Below, piece by piece: positions 1 to 8,435 of a stretch of DNA of 63,162 bases (position 1 is its first letter; each line of letters starts with the position of its first letter). The translations under genes and the position numbers were made by a program. A model generated the notes under the pieces. The model had not been told where the DNA came from and made no database searches. It saw only the letters and a program-made list of their open reading frames with translations. This DNA is from Syntrophaceae bacterium UBA6252 (GTDB lineage Bacteria; Desulfobacterota; Syntrophia; Syntrophales; UBA6807), in assembly GCA_002441265.1 (NCBI GenBank), contig DJVQ01000040.1, positions 12,684 through 75,845 on the forward strand. The letters are read 5' to 3'.

Positions 1-77
1 TCGGGCGCCTTGCCTATGGAGCTTTTTCCTTTGCCGTTCGAAAAAGTGTTGAATTGGCCTTTTTACGAGGTCATCAC
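1..77 (+). repeat. Dispersed palindromic repeat, partial copy 1
   Basis: Positions 1-51 match positions 30682-30732 with two mismatches. The tail (about 34-77) resembles the reverse complement of the last 44 bases of the window. The shared core contains GGGCGCCTTGCCTATGG, CTTTTTCCTTTGCCG and TTCGAAAAAG. This copy is cut by the window edge and runs into the 3' end of the small secreted-protein gene, whose stop codon lies at 74-76. It looks like a REP- or MITE-like intergenic element. Confidence 0.75.
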
Positions 78-367
78 TTTTTCTTCTCCACCACCTCGCA
101 GGAAAGGACGTTGATCAGAAAGTCGCCGTCCAGTTCCTCCACGACGCCCGTCACCCTGACGGTCTTTCCCGTCTTGTCGAAGACCTCCGCGCCTTTTTCG
201 CCTTCGAGGACTTCATAAACGGTTCCGTCGTCGGTCACGATCTGGGAATCCTCGTTCACCGTTCCCGTGATGGTCACCGGTTCCGCCGCCCACAGGGTCT
301 GCACCCCCGCGAACAGAAGAAAAACCGGAAGAACGACCGACAGCATCCTGCCTATGGAAACCTTCAC
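74..367 (-). CDS. Small secreted OB-fold-like protein
   Basis: A protein of about 97 residues with an N-terminal signal peptide: basic start, a hydrophobic run around LSVVLPVFLLFAGV, then a likely cleavage site at WAA-EP. The remaining 70 or so residues are rich in beta-strand pattern and acidic (GTVNEDSQIVTDDG, KTVRVTGVVEELDG), like small bacterial OB-fold proteins of the YgiW/BOF type; the ligand is unknown. The open frame extends to an ATG at 430, but a sigma-54 promoter at 408-423 would start transcription near 396, downstream of that ATG. I therefore prefer the GTG at 367, preceded by GGAAAGGA; the ATG at 346 is the alternative. It likely acts in the periplasm and is probably controlled by the NtrC-type activator next door. 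Family assignment is moderate. Confidence 0.65.
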   Translation of the reverse strand: MKVSIGRMLSVVLPVFLLFAGVQTLWAAEPVTITGTVNEDSQIVTDDGTVYEVLEGEKGAEVFDKTGKTVRVTGVVEELDGDFLINVLSCEVVEKKK

Positions 368-407
368 CGGTGAACGGTCCTTTCCGTCGATTTTGTTCCT
401 ATATTTA

Positions 408-423
408 TGCAACTGCCGTACCA
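408..423 (-). promoter_or_regulatory. Sigma-54 promoter of the small secreted protein gene
   Basis: Read on the minus strand this is TGGTACG-GCAG-TTGCA, against the sigma-54 consensus TGGCACG-N4-TTGCW. Only one consensus base differs, and both the -24 GG and the -12 GC are present at correct spacing. It faces the secreted-protein gene. The gene immediately upstream encodes a sigma-54 activator and rpoN itself is in this window, so the site is coherent with its surroundings. Confidence 0.75.
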
Positions 424-556
424 GAAACACAAGTCTTCGTCATCCCTGCATTTAGCGGCAAGGGGCTTTTTCCGGGTGGAACCGAAAATTCCGATTGTCC
501 GCGCCTGCCCCCCCGCGGCGACGCTGCAACTGCAAAAGAGCTCGAAATCACGGCAC

Positions 557-610
557 AAATAAAAACGGAACTTTAAATTCCGATATTCATGTTTCGGAAT
601 TTCAAGTTCC
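557..610 (-). terminator. Rho-independent terminator after the NtrC-type gene
   Basis: On the minus strand a 17-base stem with one mismatch (arms at 594-610 and 567-583, 10-base loop) is followed by GTTTTTATTT. It sits 14 bases past the stop of the activator gene and isolates it from the sigma-54 promoter further downstream. Confidence 0.85.
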
Positions 611-623
611 GATCTTCGCGATT

Positions 624-2117
624 CTAACGCGTTCCGGCCTTCCGGTGCCGCACTTTTTCCCCCGTCTCCTTGAAATCCTCTTTCCGAAGGCCGTACTTCC
701 TCAGAAGCTTGGAGATCTGGCGCGTGGTGATGCCCGCGGTCTTCGCCGTGTCCGCGATGATCCCCCGATTTTCCTCGAGGATCTCCTTGAGGTAGTACTT
801 TTCGGCGTATTCGATGCCGAGTTGCCTGGCGTCGGCCAGCGTCATGGACCGGTGGATCAGCTTCACCGGGGGCACCGGGTCCTCGGAGAACAGCTCGCCG
901 GGAAAGCTCTCCGGGGTGAGGACCGACGAAGACTCGATGATGTAGGCCCGCTCGATGAGGTTCTCCAGCTCCCGGATGTTTCCGGGCCAGCCGTACCGTT
1001 CCAGGGCCTTCAGAACCTCCGGGTGAACCCCCTTGATCTCCTTCGCGGAAGACTGGTTCAGTTTCTTCAGGAACTGGTCGATGAGCAGGGGGATGTCCTC
1101 CGTCCGCTCCCGAAGGGGCGGGATTTCGATGGGAAAGACGTTCAGGCGGTAATAGAGATCCTTCCGGAAAGCGCCGCCCTCGCCCATCGCCTTCAGGTCG
1201 ATGTTGGACGCGGCGATGACCCGGACGTCCGCCTCGATGGTCCCTTCCCCGCCGACCCGTTGAAAGATGCCGTCCTGGAGGACCTGGAGGAGCTTGATCT
1301 GCGCCGACGGCGTGATCGTCCCGATTTCGTCGAGGAAGATGGTTCCCCCCTTGGCGATCTCGAACTTGCCGAGCTGCCGCCGCACCGCTCCCGTGAAGGC
1401 CCCCTTCTCGTGGCCGAAGAGTTCGCTCTCCAGGAGGGTGTCGGGGATGGCGCCGCAATGGACGCTGATGAAGCGCGTGTTCCTCCTGTTGCTGTGCTGG
1501 TGGATCAGACGCGCCACGACGCCCTTGCCGGTCCCCGTTTCCCCGAGAAGGAGAACGGTGCTCTTCGTCGGCGCCACCGAACGGACCTTCTCGAAAACCT
1601 TCCGCATCTCCGGGCTCCGGGTTGTCACGATGTCCTGGACGTCGCCCACCCAGAACTTGTCCCTGAAATAATCCAGTTCGGACTGGACGATCAGGGACTC
1701 GTTGATGCTCTCCATGACGTACTTCATTTCTTCCGGGTTGATGGGATAGGTGAGGTAGTTGCTCGCCCCGGCCTTGACGGCCATGACCGCCTCCCGGATC
1801 CCCTCGGGGGAGGTCATGACGATGACCTGCACGTCGGGAAAGGCCATCCAGAAGGGCTGGAGGGTCCCCTTGTACCCGTTCCCCGGCGCCGACGCCCTGA
1901 GAAGGGGCAGGTCCACGAAAACGAAGTCGTGGTGCTTTCTTTTCAGGGACTCCAGGCCCCCTTCGATCCGGGTCACGTGGTCCACGGGAAATTTCCCCCG
2001 GAAACTCTCCCGGATCTGCTGGAAGACCTTTCCGTCCTCCGATATGACGAGAATGGATTTCAACGCTCCGTCGAACCCCGCCGTGAAATTGTGTATTTCA
2101 TATGACGAATCTTCCAA
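624..2117 (-). CDS. Sigma-54-dependent response regulator, NtrC family, degenerate receiver
   Basis: An enhancer-binding activator of about 497 residues. It has an N-terminal receiver-like domain (about 20-140), an AAA+ domain with Walker A GETGTGKG (192-199), the sigma-54 contact loop GAFTGA (239-244) and Walker B FLDEIG (from 261), and a C-terminal Fis-type helix-turn-helix. The receiver keeps an acidic pair and a candidate phospho-Asp (D69). The usual conserved Lys before Pro near the end of the domain is Tyr (about 124), so phosphorylation signalling may be altered. The first codon is TTG with a poor ribosome site, so the start is uncertain. No partner kinase is adjacent. The nearest likely target is the sigma-54 promoter at 408-423. 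Confidence 0.9.
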   Translation of the reverse strand: MEDSSYEIHNFTAGFDGALKSILVISEDGKVFQQIRESFRGKFPVDHVTRIEGGLESLKRKHHDFVFVDLPLLRASAPGNGYKGTLQPFWMAFPDVQVIVMTSPEGIREAVMAVKAGASNYLTYPINPEEMKYVMESINESLIVQSELDYFRDKFWVGDVQDIVTTRSPEMRKVFEKVRSVAPTKSTVLLLGETGTGKGVVARLIHQHSNRRNTRFISVHCGAIPDTLLESELFGHEKGAFTGAVRRQLGKFEIAKGGTIFLDEIGTITPSAQIKLLQVLQDGIFQRVGGEGTIEADVRVIAASNIDLKAMGEGGAFRKDLYYRLNVFPIEIPPLRERTEDIPLLIDQFLKKLNQSSAKEIKGVHPEVLKALERYGWPGNIRELENLIERAYIIESSSVLTPESFPGELFSEDPVPPVKLIHRSMTLADARQLGIEYAEKYYLKEILEENRGIIADTAKTAGITTRQISKLLRKYGLRKEDFKETGEKVRHRKAGTR

Positions 2118-2169
2118 AAGAACAAGCTCTTTTTACAGGCATTTTCCCCGTTCTCCGGGACGGTTCCGT

Positions 2170-2198
2170 TTGACAGGACCGGCAAAAAGGGATATGGA
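2170..2198 (+). promoter_or_regulatory. Sigma-70-type promoter before the metallo-hydrolase gene
   Basis: TTGACA (2170-2175), a 17-base spacer and TATGGA (2193-2198). The -35 box is perfect and the -10 box is weak. It lies about 90 bases before the metallo-hydrolase start, in the region divergent from the activator gene. Confidence 0.4.
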
Positions 2199-2284
2199 CA
2201 GGGCCGGGTGCGGGGAGTCCGAAAGCGGCCCGGCGGCCCGCCGGGTTCCACTCCCCGGAAAATCGACGGCCCAGGCGAACAGGC

Positions 2285-3178
2285 ATGATCATCGAAACCA
2301 TCGGCAACATCTCCGACGGGCTTCAATCCGTCGGCCACACGCTGTTTCCCGCGTATCTCCTGGCCAGTCCCATGCCCGTTCTCTTCGACGCCGGCATCAG
2401 CGCTCTCGGGCCGGCCTACCTGCGGGCCCTGGAAAACGGGCGGGAAGATCCCGAACGGCCCCTCCTGAACCTGATCACCCACGCCCATTACGACCACTGC
2501 GGTGCCTTTCCCTATCTGAAAAGGAAGATGGCCCGCCTCAGGGCGGGATCCAGCGGCGGGGCGCAGGCCCTCTTCATGGAGGAGGAAACCGTCGCCAGGA
2601 TCCGCAGGCTCAACGAGGACTGCCAGGCCCGGTTCCCCCACATGACGGAGGGAGAGGACGTCGCCTTCCGGGAACCCCGGACGGACCTGGTCCTCCGGGA
2701 CGGCGACCGGCTCGACCTCGGCGGGGGATGGACCGTGGAGGTCCTCGCCACGCCCGGCCACACCGCGGACTCCCTCTCCTTCTACGTTCCGGCGATCCGC
2801 GCCCTCGTTCCCGGGGAGGCGGCGGGGCTGTACACGACGGAACTCTTCGTCCAGTCCGAGTTTTCCTCAAGCTACGAGGCATATCACGATTCCCTCGAAA
2901 GGCTGTCCCGCCTGGACGTCCGGATCCTCCTCATGGCGCACCTCTACGTGCTGACGGACGGCGACGTTTCGGACTTCATGGAAAGATCCCTGGCCGGCGC
3001 GAAACGGTTCCGGACCCGGATCGCCGTCCTTCTCGACCGCTATCACGGCGACCGGGAACGAGTGGTGGAGGAGATCTTCCGGTCCGATTACGAGGAGACC
3101 AAGGCCGTTCTCCAGGAACGGGGCCCCTATCTCGGCAACCTCCGGGACAAGGTCCGGGTCGTGGCGGAGGGGAGATAG
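2285..3178 (+). CDS. Metallo-beta-lactamase-fold hydrolase
   Basis: 297 residues, the usual size for stand-alone members of the fold. The metal site HxHxDH is at 66-71 (THAHYDHCG), a third His lies in ATPGHTADS and a late His in LLMAHLY. The usual bridging Asp in the GD motif appears as Glu (PGEAAG), which could alter the metal site. There is no signal peptide, so it should be cytosolic. The substrate cannot be told; glyoxalase II-like thioester hydrolases and many others share this fold. It stands alone between a divergent activator gene and adk. Confidence 0.8.
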   Translation: MIIETIGNISDGLQSVGHTLFPAYLLASPMPVLFDAGISALGPAYLRALENGREDPERPLLNLITHAHYDHCGAFPYLKRKMARLRAGSSGGAQALFMEEETVARIRRLNEDCQARFPHMTEGEDVAFREPRTDLVLRDGDRLDLGGGWTVEVLATPGHTADSLSFYVPAIRALVPGEAAGLYTTELFVQSEFSSSYEAYHDSLERLSRLDVRILLMAHLYVLTDGDVSDFMERSLAGAKRFRTRIAVLLDRYHGDRERVVEEIFRSDYEETKAVLQERGPYLGNLRDKVRVVAEGR

Positions 3179-3241
3179 AGGAAACGTCCCCGGTTCCGGC
3201 GTCCGTTCTCCTTCGTTTCCGCTTGCCATAACGGATGGAAT

Positions 3242-3258
3242 CCCCTATAAGGGGTTTT
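3242..3258 (+). terminator. Short hairpin with T-tract before adk
   Basis: CCCC-TATAA-GGGG followed by TTTT, about 60 bases past the hydrolase stop. The stem is only four pairs, so this is a weak terminator candidate. Confidence 0.3.
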
Positions 3259-3299
3259 GCAGGAACGGGCCATAAAACCTCTGAAAGGAGTGGAAAAAT

Positions 3300-3971
3300 A
3301 TGAACATTCTGATTTTCGGACCCAACGGGAGCGGCAAGGGGACCCAGGGCGCGGTGGTCCAGAAGAAGTTTTCCGTTCCCCATATCGAAACGGGGGTCAT
3401 TTTCCGGGACAACATCAAGAAGGGAACGGATCTGGGAAAGAAGGCCAAGGCCTTCATCGACCGGGGGGAGCTGGTCCCGGACGACATCACCATCCCCATG
3501 ATCCTGAACCGCCTGAAGGAAGCGGACGCCGCAAAAGGCTGGCTCCTCGACGGCTTTCCGAGGAACCTCGCCCAGGCCGAGGCCCTCTATGACGCCCTGA
3601 AAAAGGAAGGCATGGCCCTCGACTACGTCATCGAGATCGTTCTGGATCGGAAAACGTCCAAGAACCGGATCATGGGCAGACGGCTGTGCGCCAACGACAA
3701 CAACCATCCGAACAACATCTTCATCGACGCCATCAAGCCCGCGGAAAAGGAAGGCACGGTCGTCTGCCGGGTCTGCGGCGGCGCCCTTTCCGCCAGGGCC
3801 GACGACCAGGACGAGGCCGCCATCGACAAGCGGCACAACATCTACTACGACACGAAGACGGGCACCATGGCCGCCGTCAATTTCTACAAGGAACGGGTCA
3901 AGGTCATCGAAGTGGACGGCCTTCCCGGTGTGAAGGAAGTCTCGGCGGACCTCCTGAAGAAACTCGGATAA
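3300..3971 (+). CDS. adk: Adenylate kinase
   Basis: Catalyses ATP + AMP to 2 ADP in the cytosol. At 223 residues it is a long-type enzyme with a lid. P-loop GPNGSGKGTQ is at 8-17, the nucleotide-binding DGFPRN motif at 84-89, and the lid carries cysteines (C130, C156, C159: CRVCGG) suggesting a zinc-type lid. The lid is unusual for its length and for a segment from about 131 to 152. The start ATG follows a good Shine-Dalgarno (AAAGGAG). It is not in a ribosomal-protein operon here, so this may be a lineage-specific or second copy. Confidence 0.92.
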   Translation: MNILIFGPNGSGKGTQGAVVQKKFSVPHIETGVIFRDNIKKGTDLGKKAKAFIDRGELVPDDITIPMILNRLKEADAAKGWLLDGFPRNLAQAEALYDALKKEGMALDYVIEIVLDRKTSKNRIMGRRLCANDNNHPNNIFIDAIKPAEKEGTVVCRVCGGALSARADDQDEAAIDKRHNIYYDTKTGTMAAVNFYKERVKVIEVDGLPGVKEVSADLLKKLG

Positions 3972-3992
3972 CACCATTCGCCGGAATGCCGC

Positions 3993-4028
3993 GGGTCCTT
4001 TCCGTTCCCCGGAACGGGAAGGACCCGG
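3993..4028 (+). terminator. Strong hairpin downstream of adk
   Basis: Arms of 17 bases (3993-4009 and 4012-4028) pair with a single mismatch around a two-base loop, 21 bases past the adk stop. No U-tract follows, so it may stabilise the 3' end rather than terminate. Confidence 0.5.
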
Positions 4029-4119
4029 GCTTCCCGGAACGCCCCGTTCCCGGCCGGATTTTCCGCTCCCCTCCCCCCCGTCCCGGTCCATGGAACCCTG
4101 AACCCGCCTCATTTTTCCT

Positions 4120-4148
4120 TTGACTTTCCCTTGCTCTTGGATTATGTG
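4120..4148 (+). promoter_or_regulatory. Sigma-70-type promoter of the small-protein/antiporter unit
   Basis: TTGACT (4120-4125), a 17-base spacer and TATGTG (4143-4148). It would give a leader of about 125 bases before the 39-residue gene. Confidence 0.45.
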
Positions 4149-4279
4149 ATACAGGGTTTGAAATTCGCAGCGCGGCGGGATACGCCGCAGGGGGCAATCT
4201 TCCGACTCAGAGGTCAAGGCCGGCCGCCTTTCCGGAAAGGGAAAGGCCAGGGGTCTTTCCATACCATGGAGGCGCAACG

Positions 4280-4399
4280 ATGGAACACGATCTGATGGAA
4301 CTCGAGCATGAACCCGTTCCGGGGTATCTGTCGAAATTCTGGATCGTTTTCGCCGCGGCGTTCCTGTACCTCGCCTTCATTCTCTGGAGTACCCTGTAA
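4280..4399 (+). CDS. 39-residue single-span membrane protein
   Basis: A very small gene supported by a clear ribosome site (GGAGG, 7 bases before the ATG), a following membrane-protein gene 37 bases away, and a coherent product. The product has an acidic N-terminus (MEHDLMELEHEP) and one hydrophobic helix (about 20-38, WIVFAAAFLYLAFILW). No family is recognised. Location and size suggest a small accessory subunit of the antiporter-like protein encoded downstream; that role is inference. Confidence 0.65.
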   Translation: MEHDLMELEHEPVPGYLSKFWIVFAAAFLYLAFILWSTL

Positions 4400-4436
4400 T
4401 CTTGACGGGAAGGGGAACTTTTCCGGGGGACCGTTC

Positions 4437-4679
4437 ATGAAAAAAGAGTATCTCTTCGACAAGCCGAAAAACGTGAAGCGCTTCTTCACGCTGTTCTACA
4501 TCCTCCTGGCCGTTTTTCTCATCGCCGACTTCTTCACGGCGAAGCACGGGGAACTCCCCTGGGAGAACTGGCCGGCCTTCTACGCCGTCTTCGGTTTCGT
4601 CGCCTTCGTCTTCCTGGTCTTCGGGGCGAAATACATCCTCCGCCCCCTGGTGAAACGGCGGGAGGACTACTATGAGTAA
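4437..4679 (+). CDS. 80-residue two-span membrane protein
   Basis: Starts at MKKEYLFDKPKN; the longer upstream reading of this frame lacks coding character. Two hydrophobic helices lie at about 17-32 and 48-65, with a charged tail ending in REDYYE. The stop overlaps the start of the antiporter-like gene by 8 bases, a strong sign of translational coupling. No named family is recognised. I infer a partner subunit of the 584-residue protein. Confidence 0.75.
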   Translation: MKKEYLFDKPKNVKRFFTLFYILLAVFLIADFFTAKHGELPWENWPAFYAVFGFVAFVFLVFGAKYILRPLVKRREDYYE

Positions 4680-6426
4680 TTCCGTGCCCCCCTTCGCCAT
4701 CTTTCTCGCCGGCGCGTTCGTCGTTCCCTTCCTCCGGAACCGGATCCTGAAGAGCGCATGGCTCCTCCTCCTGCCGGTGCTGAGCTTCGTCAATCTCGTC
4801 CACCTTTCCCCCGGCGCGAGTTTTTCCGTTCCCTTCCTGGATTACGAGCTGGTCCTCTGCCAGGTCGACCGGCTGAGCCTCGTCTTCGGCTACGTGTTCC
4901 ACCTGGCCGCCCTCATCGGCTTCATCTACGCCCTCCACGTGAAGGACGACCTCCAGCACATGGCGGCGTTCTTCTACGGGGGCAGCGCCCTCGGAGTGAT
5001 TTTCGCCGGCGATTTCCTGACCCTCTTCGTCTTCTGGGAACTCCTGACCCTCGGGTCGGTCTTCCTCATCTGGACGAACCGGACCAGGGCGGCCCTCGGG
5101 GCGGGGTTCCGGTACGCCCTCTACCACATCATCGGCGGGCTTGTCCTTCTCGCGGGAATCCTCCTCCACGTCAAGCAGACGGGGTCCACGGCCGTCGCCT
5201 TCATCGGCCTCCAGGAGGGGAACCTCGCTTCCTGGCTGATCTTCATCGGGGTCGGGATCAACTGCGCATGGCCCATTCTCCACCCCTGGGTCACCGACGC
5301 CTACCCGGAGTCGACGATCACGGGAATCATTTTTCTCAGCGCCCTGACCACCAAATCGGCGGTCTACGTCCTGGCGCGGGCCTACCCGGGCACGCCGCTC
5401 CTGATCTGGATCGGCGCCGCCATGGCGTGTTTCGCCATGGTGTACGCCGTCATCGAGAACGATCTTCGGAGGGTTCTTTCCTACAGCCTGATCAACCAGG
5501 TGGGATTCATGGTCTGCGGGATCGGGATCGGAACGGAACTGGCCATCAACGGCGCCATCTCCCACGCGGTGAACGACATCCTCTTCAAGGCGCTCCTCTT
5601 CATGTCCATCGGCGCCGTCATGTACCGGACGGGCAAATCGAAGTGCACCGAACTGGGAGGCCTCTACCGGACCATGCCGGCCACCTGCATCTTCTGCATC
5701 ATCGGGGCCGCCTCGATTTCGGGGTTCCCCCTCTTCAGCGCCTTCGTGAGCAAGTCCATGATCATCAGCGCCGCCGCCCACGGGGGAATGATCCTCCTGT
5801 GGTTCCTCCTCATGTTCGCTTCCACCGGCGTGCTCGAACATGCCGGCATCAAGGTGCCCTTCTTCGCCTTCTTCTCCCACGACTCGGGACTCAGGCCGAG
5901 GGAGGCCCCCTGGAACATGCTCACCGCCATGGGAATCGCCGCCTTCTTCTGCATCTTCAACGGCGCGTTCCCCGGCCCCCTCTACAGCCTCATGCCCTTC
6001 CCCGTCGACTACCAGCCGTACACGGCGGCCCACGTGATGGGACAGACCCTGCTCCTGCTTTTCGCGTCGCTGGCTTTCGTCCTCCTCCTCATGTCCGGCC
6101 TGTACCCGGCGGAGATGCGCGCCGTCAATCTCGACGCCGACTGGTTCTTCCGCAAGGGCTCCCGGCTGGTCCTGACGGTCGTCACCGGGATCGCCGCTTT
6201 TGTCGCCCGGATCGGCGAAGCCCTGTTCATCCGCTTTCTCCCGTCGTTCCTGTCCAACTTCAGCCGGAGGCCCGTGTCCCGCATGGCGGAGGCCGTCGGC
6301 AGGGCCGGAAACCCCGGCAATCAGGACCGGCTGGATCAGTTGAACGTCATCCCGTCGGGGGTCCCGGTGATTCTCGCCGTGGCCTTCCTCTACGTCCTGG
6401 CCTTCTATTTCATCGTGAAGGGCTGA
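4672..6426 (+). CDS. Proton-pumping antiporter-like membrane subunit (MrpD/NuoL-M-N family)
   Basis: 584 residues with about 14 or more hydrophobic helices and the family core: a charged FWELLTL segment in the middle helices, a Lys-containing helix (TTKSAVYVLAR), a discontinuous-helix stretch with a conserved His (GAISHAVNDILFKALLF) and a later LFSAFVSKS stretch. Such subunits move protons or Na+ in Mrp antiporters, complex I and membrane hydrogenases. No other Mrp or Nuo subunit is adjacent, only two tiny membrane proteins. A full mrp operon lies at 16.5-20.8 kb and a third antiporter-like subunit at 28.0-29.5 kb. It could serve as a stand-alone ion carrier or as a subunit of a complex encoded elsewhere. 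Confidence 0.85.
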   Translation: MSNSVPPFAIFLAGAFVVPFLRNRILKSAWLLLLPVLSFVNLVHLSPGASFSVPFLDYELVLCQVDRLSLVFGYVFHLAALIGFIYALHVKDDLQHMAAFFYGGSALGVIFAGDFLTLFVFWELLTLGSVFLIWTNRTRAALGAGFRYALYHIIGGLVLLAGILLHVKQTGSTAVAFIGLQEGNLASWLIFIGVGINCAWPILHPWVTDAYPESTITGIIFLSALTTKSAVYVLARAYPGTPLLIWIGAAMACFAMVYAVIENDLRRVLSYSLINQVGFMVCGIGIGTELAINGAISHAVNDILFKALLFMSIGAVMYRTGKSKCTELGGLYRTMPATCIFCIIGAASISGFPLFSAFVSKSMIISAAAHGGMILLWFLLMFASTGVLEHAGIKVPFFAFFSHDSGLRPREAPWNMLTAMGIAAFFCIFNGAFPGPLYSLMPFPVDYQPYTAAHVMGQTLLLLFASLAFVLLLMSGLYPAEMRAVNLDADWFFRKGSRLVLTVVTGIAAFVARIGEALFIRFLPSFLSNFSRRPVSRMAEAVGRAGNPGNQDRLDQLNVIPSGVPVILAVAFLYVLAFYFIVKG

Positions 6427-6489
6427 AAGCGCCCCCTTCCGGAGCGCCGGCGGGAACGGAAACGTCCCCGTAAGGTTGATGTGCGTCTG

Positions 6490-7701
6490 TTACTCGTGGC
6501 GCAGGGCGTCTATGGGATCGAGCCTGGCCGCCCGCCGCGCGGGGAAATAGCCGAAGGCGACCCCGATCGCCACGGAGAACAGGAAGGCGACGACCATGAT
6601 CCCCGGGTTGAGGATGAAGGGGACCGACATGGCCCGGGCCCCCGCAAGGGCCATGAGGAGGCCGAAGAGGATGCCGAAGATGCCCCCGAAGGAGGACAGG
6701 ACGACGGCCTCGATGAGAAACTGGAGAAGGACGTCCCGTTCCAGGGCGCCGATGGCGAGCCGGATGCCGATCTCCCGGGTGCGCTCGGTCACCGAAACGA
6801 GCATGATGTTCATGATGCCGATCCCCCCCACCAGGAGGCTTACCGCCGCCACCGCGCCGAGCAGGGCGGTGAGCACCCGGGTCGTCCCGGTGAGGGCGGT
6901 GACGATTTCCTGCATGTCCCGGACGTGGAAATCGTCGTCCTTTCCCTCCGCGATGCGGCGTCTCTCCCGCATCAGGCCCTCGATGTCCTGCTTCACGGAC
7001 GTGGTGGAAACGCCGTCCAGGGCCGAGAGGTAAACGGCCTCCACGTCGGTGCTTCCCGCGATCCTTCTCTGGAAGGTCCGAAGGGGAATGATGACGACGT
7101 CGTCCTGGTCCTGTCCGAAACTCGTCTGGCCCTTGGAAGCCAGGATGCCGATCACGGTGCAGGCAAGCTTCTCCAGGCGGATGGAGGCCCCCAGGGGATC
7201 GCCGTCTCCGAAAAGTTCCCTGCCGACCGTGGTGCCGAGGATGCAGACCGCTTTCCCGGAACGCAGTTCCCCTTCCCCGAAGATGCGCCCGCTCCCCAGC
7301 GGCCAGTCCCGGACATCGAAGTATTCGTTCGTCGTCCCCAGGACCGACGTGGACCAGTTCCTGTTGCCTGACACCGCCTGAAGGCCCGCCGTCGAAACCG
7401 GCGCAACCGCTTCCAGGCCGTACACCTGGCCGCGGATGGCCTCCACGTCCTTCCGGTCGAAGGAAGGGGCGGCGGAACGTGCCCCGCCGGGTCCGTGGAA
7501 ACCCTGGCCGGGACGGACCTGCAGCATGTTGCTCCCCAGGCTCGCGATCTCGGAGGACACCTGCGCCGTCGCCCCCCCGCCCAGGGTGACCATGGCGATC
7601 ACCGACGCCACGCCGATGACGATTCCCAGAATGGTGAGCGACGACCTCAGAACGTTCCGCCGGATCGCCCGGAGGGCCAGCAGGAGGGTTTCCCGGATCA
7701 T
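6490..7701 (-). CDS. MacB-type ABC transporter permease
   Basis: 403 residues from the ATG at 7701 (MIRETLLLALRAIRRN); longer readings upstream are not coding. It has an N-terminal membrane helix (about 22-42), a large periplasmic MacB_PCD domain and three C-terminal helices typical of FtsX/MacB permeases. It is a mechanotransmission-type permease that works with the ATPase whose gene overlaps it by four bases (ATGA). Together with the adaptor and outer-membrane factor upstream it forms a tripartite efflux or export system. The substrate is unknown: macrolides, siderophores, peptides and lipoproteins are all known for the family. The operon ends here, convergent with the antiporter gene. Confidence 0.9.
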   Translation of the reverse strand: MIRETLLLALRAIRRNVLRSSLTILGIVIGVASVIAMVTLGGGATAQVSSEIASLGSNMLQVRPGQGFHGPGGARSAAPSFDRKDVEAIRGQVYGLEAVAPVSTAGLQAVSGNRNWSTSVLGTTNEYFDVRDWPLGSGRIFGEGELRSGKAVCILGTTVGRELFGDGDPLGASIRLEKLACTVIGILASKGQTSFGQDQDDVVIIPLRTFQRRIAGSTDVEAVYLSALDGVSTTSVKQDIEGLMRERRRIAEGKDDDFHVRDMQEIVTALTGTTRVLTALLGAVAAVSLLVGGIGIMNIMLVSVTERTREIGIRLAIGALERDVLLQFLIEAVVLSSFGGIFGILFGLLMALAGARAMSVPFILNPGIMVVAFLFSVAIGVAFGYFPARRAARLDPIDALRHE

Positions 7702-8435
7702 GTCGGTTCGTCTCCGTTTTGTACTTCCGAATCGATCCGGCCGTCCAGAAAATGGATGGTCCGGTTCGCGTACGCCGCCATATTCCCGTCGTGGGTCACC
7801 ATGACGATGGTTATCCCCCGGTCCTCGTTGAAGGCGGTGAGAAGTTCCATGATTTCCCGGCTGCTCCCGGAATCGAGGTTTCCCGTCGGCTCGTCGGCCA
7901 GGAGGAGCGCCGGTTCGATGACCATGGCCCGGGCGATGGCCACCCGCTGCTGCTGGCCCCCCGAAAGCTCGCCCGGGGTGTGGGACTGCCGGTCCAGAAG
8001 ACCGACGGCCTCGAGGGCTTCCCGGGCCTTCCGGCGGCGTTCCCGCGGCTGGAGCCCGCGATAGATGAGCGGGAGTTCGACGTTTTCCAGGGCCGACGAC
8101 TGGTTGAGCAGGTTGAAGCCCTGAAACACGAAGCCCAGGCGGTGCCGCCTCAGGAGCGCCCGGCCCTCCCGGGAAAGGGCGCCCACGTCGATCCCCTGGA
8201 ACAGGTAGGTGCCGCTCGTCGGGGTGTCGAGACACCCCAGGATGTTCATGCAGGTGGATTTTCCCGAACCGCTCGGGCCCATGACGGCAAGAAACTCGCC
8301 CCGACGGATGACGAGATCGATCCCCCGCAGCGCGTGGACGGTGGCGTCCCCCATGCCGTAGGTCTTGACGATGCCGGAAAACGCGACCAGGACCCCGTTC
8401 CAGGCGTCCGCCGCCGCATCCGGACGGCCGTTCAT
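7698..8435 (-). CDS. MacB-type ABC transporter ATPase (LolD-like)
   Basis: 245 residues. Walker A GPSGSGKST, the signature LSGGQQQR and Walker B followed by DEPTGNLDS are all present and intact. It is the energising subunit for the permease encoded immediately downstream. In E. coli MacB both parts are one polypeptide; here they are separate genes, the commoner arrangement outside enterobacteria. The start overlaps the stop of the adaptor gene (ATGA), so the operon is translationally coupled. Confidence 0.93.
   Translation of the reverse strand: MNGRPDAAADAWNGVLVAFSGIVKTYGMGDATVHALRGIDLVIRRGEFLAVMGPSGSGKSTCMNILGCLDTPTSGTYLFQGIDVGALSREGRALLRRHRLGFVFQGFNLLNQSSALENVELPLIYRGLQPRERRRKAREALEAVGLLDRQSHTPGELSGGQQQRVAIARAMVIEPALLLADEPTGNLDSGSSREIMELLTAFNEDRGITIVMVTHDGNMAAYANRTIHFLDGRIDSEVQNGDEPT

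Larger units (their letters stand above)
3972..4279. other. 308-base intergenic region between adk and the antiporter unit
   Basis: Contains the adk hairpin at 3993-4028 and a promoter candidate at 4120-4148. The remaining 130 bases form an untranslated leader in which I see no gene or recognisable riboswitch. Confidence 0.6.

Noticed and set aside
364..1458. A 364-residue minus-strand frame overlapping the activator and secreted-protein genes
   Set aside because: It is a shifted frame of the NtrC-type gene with Arg/Gly/Pro-rich sequence, and it crosses the terminator and the sigma-54 promoter.
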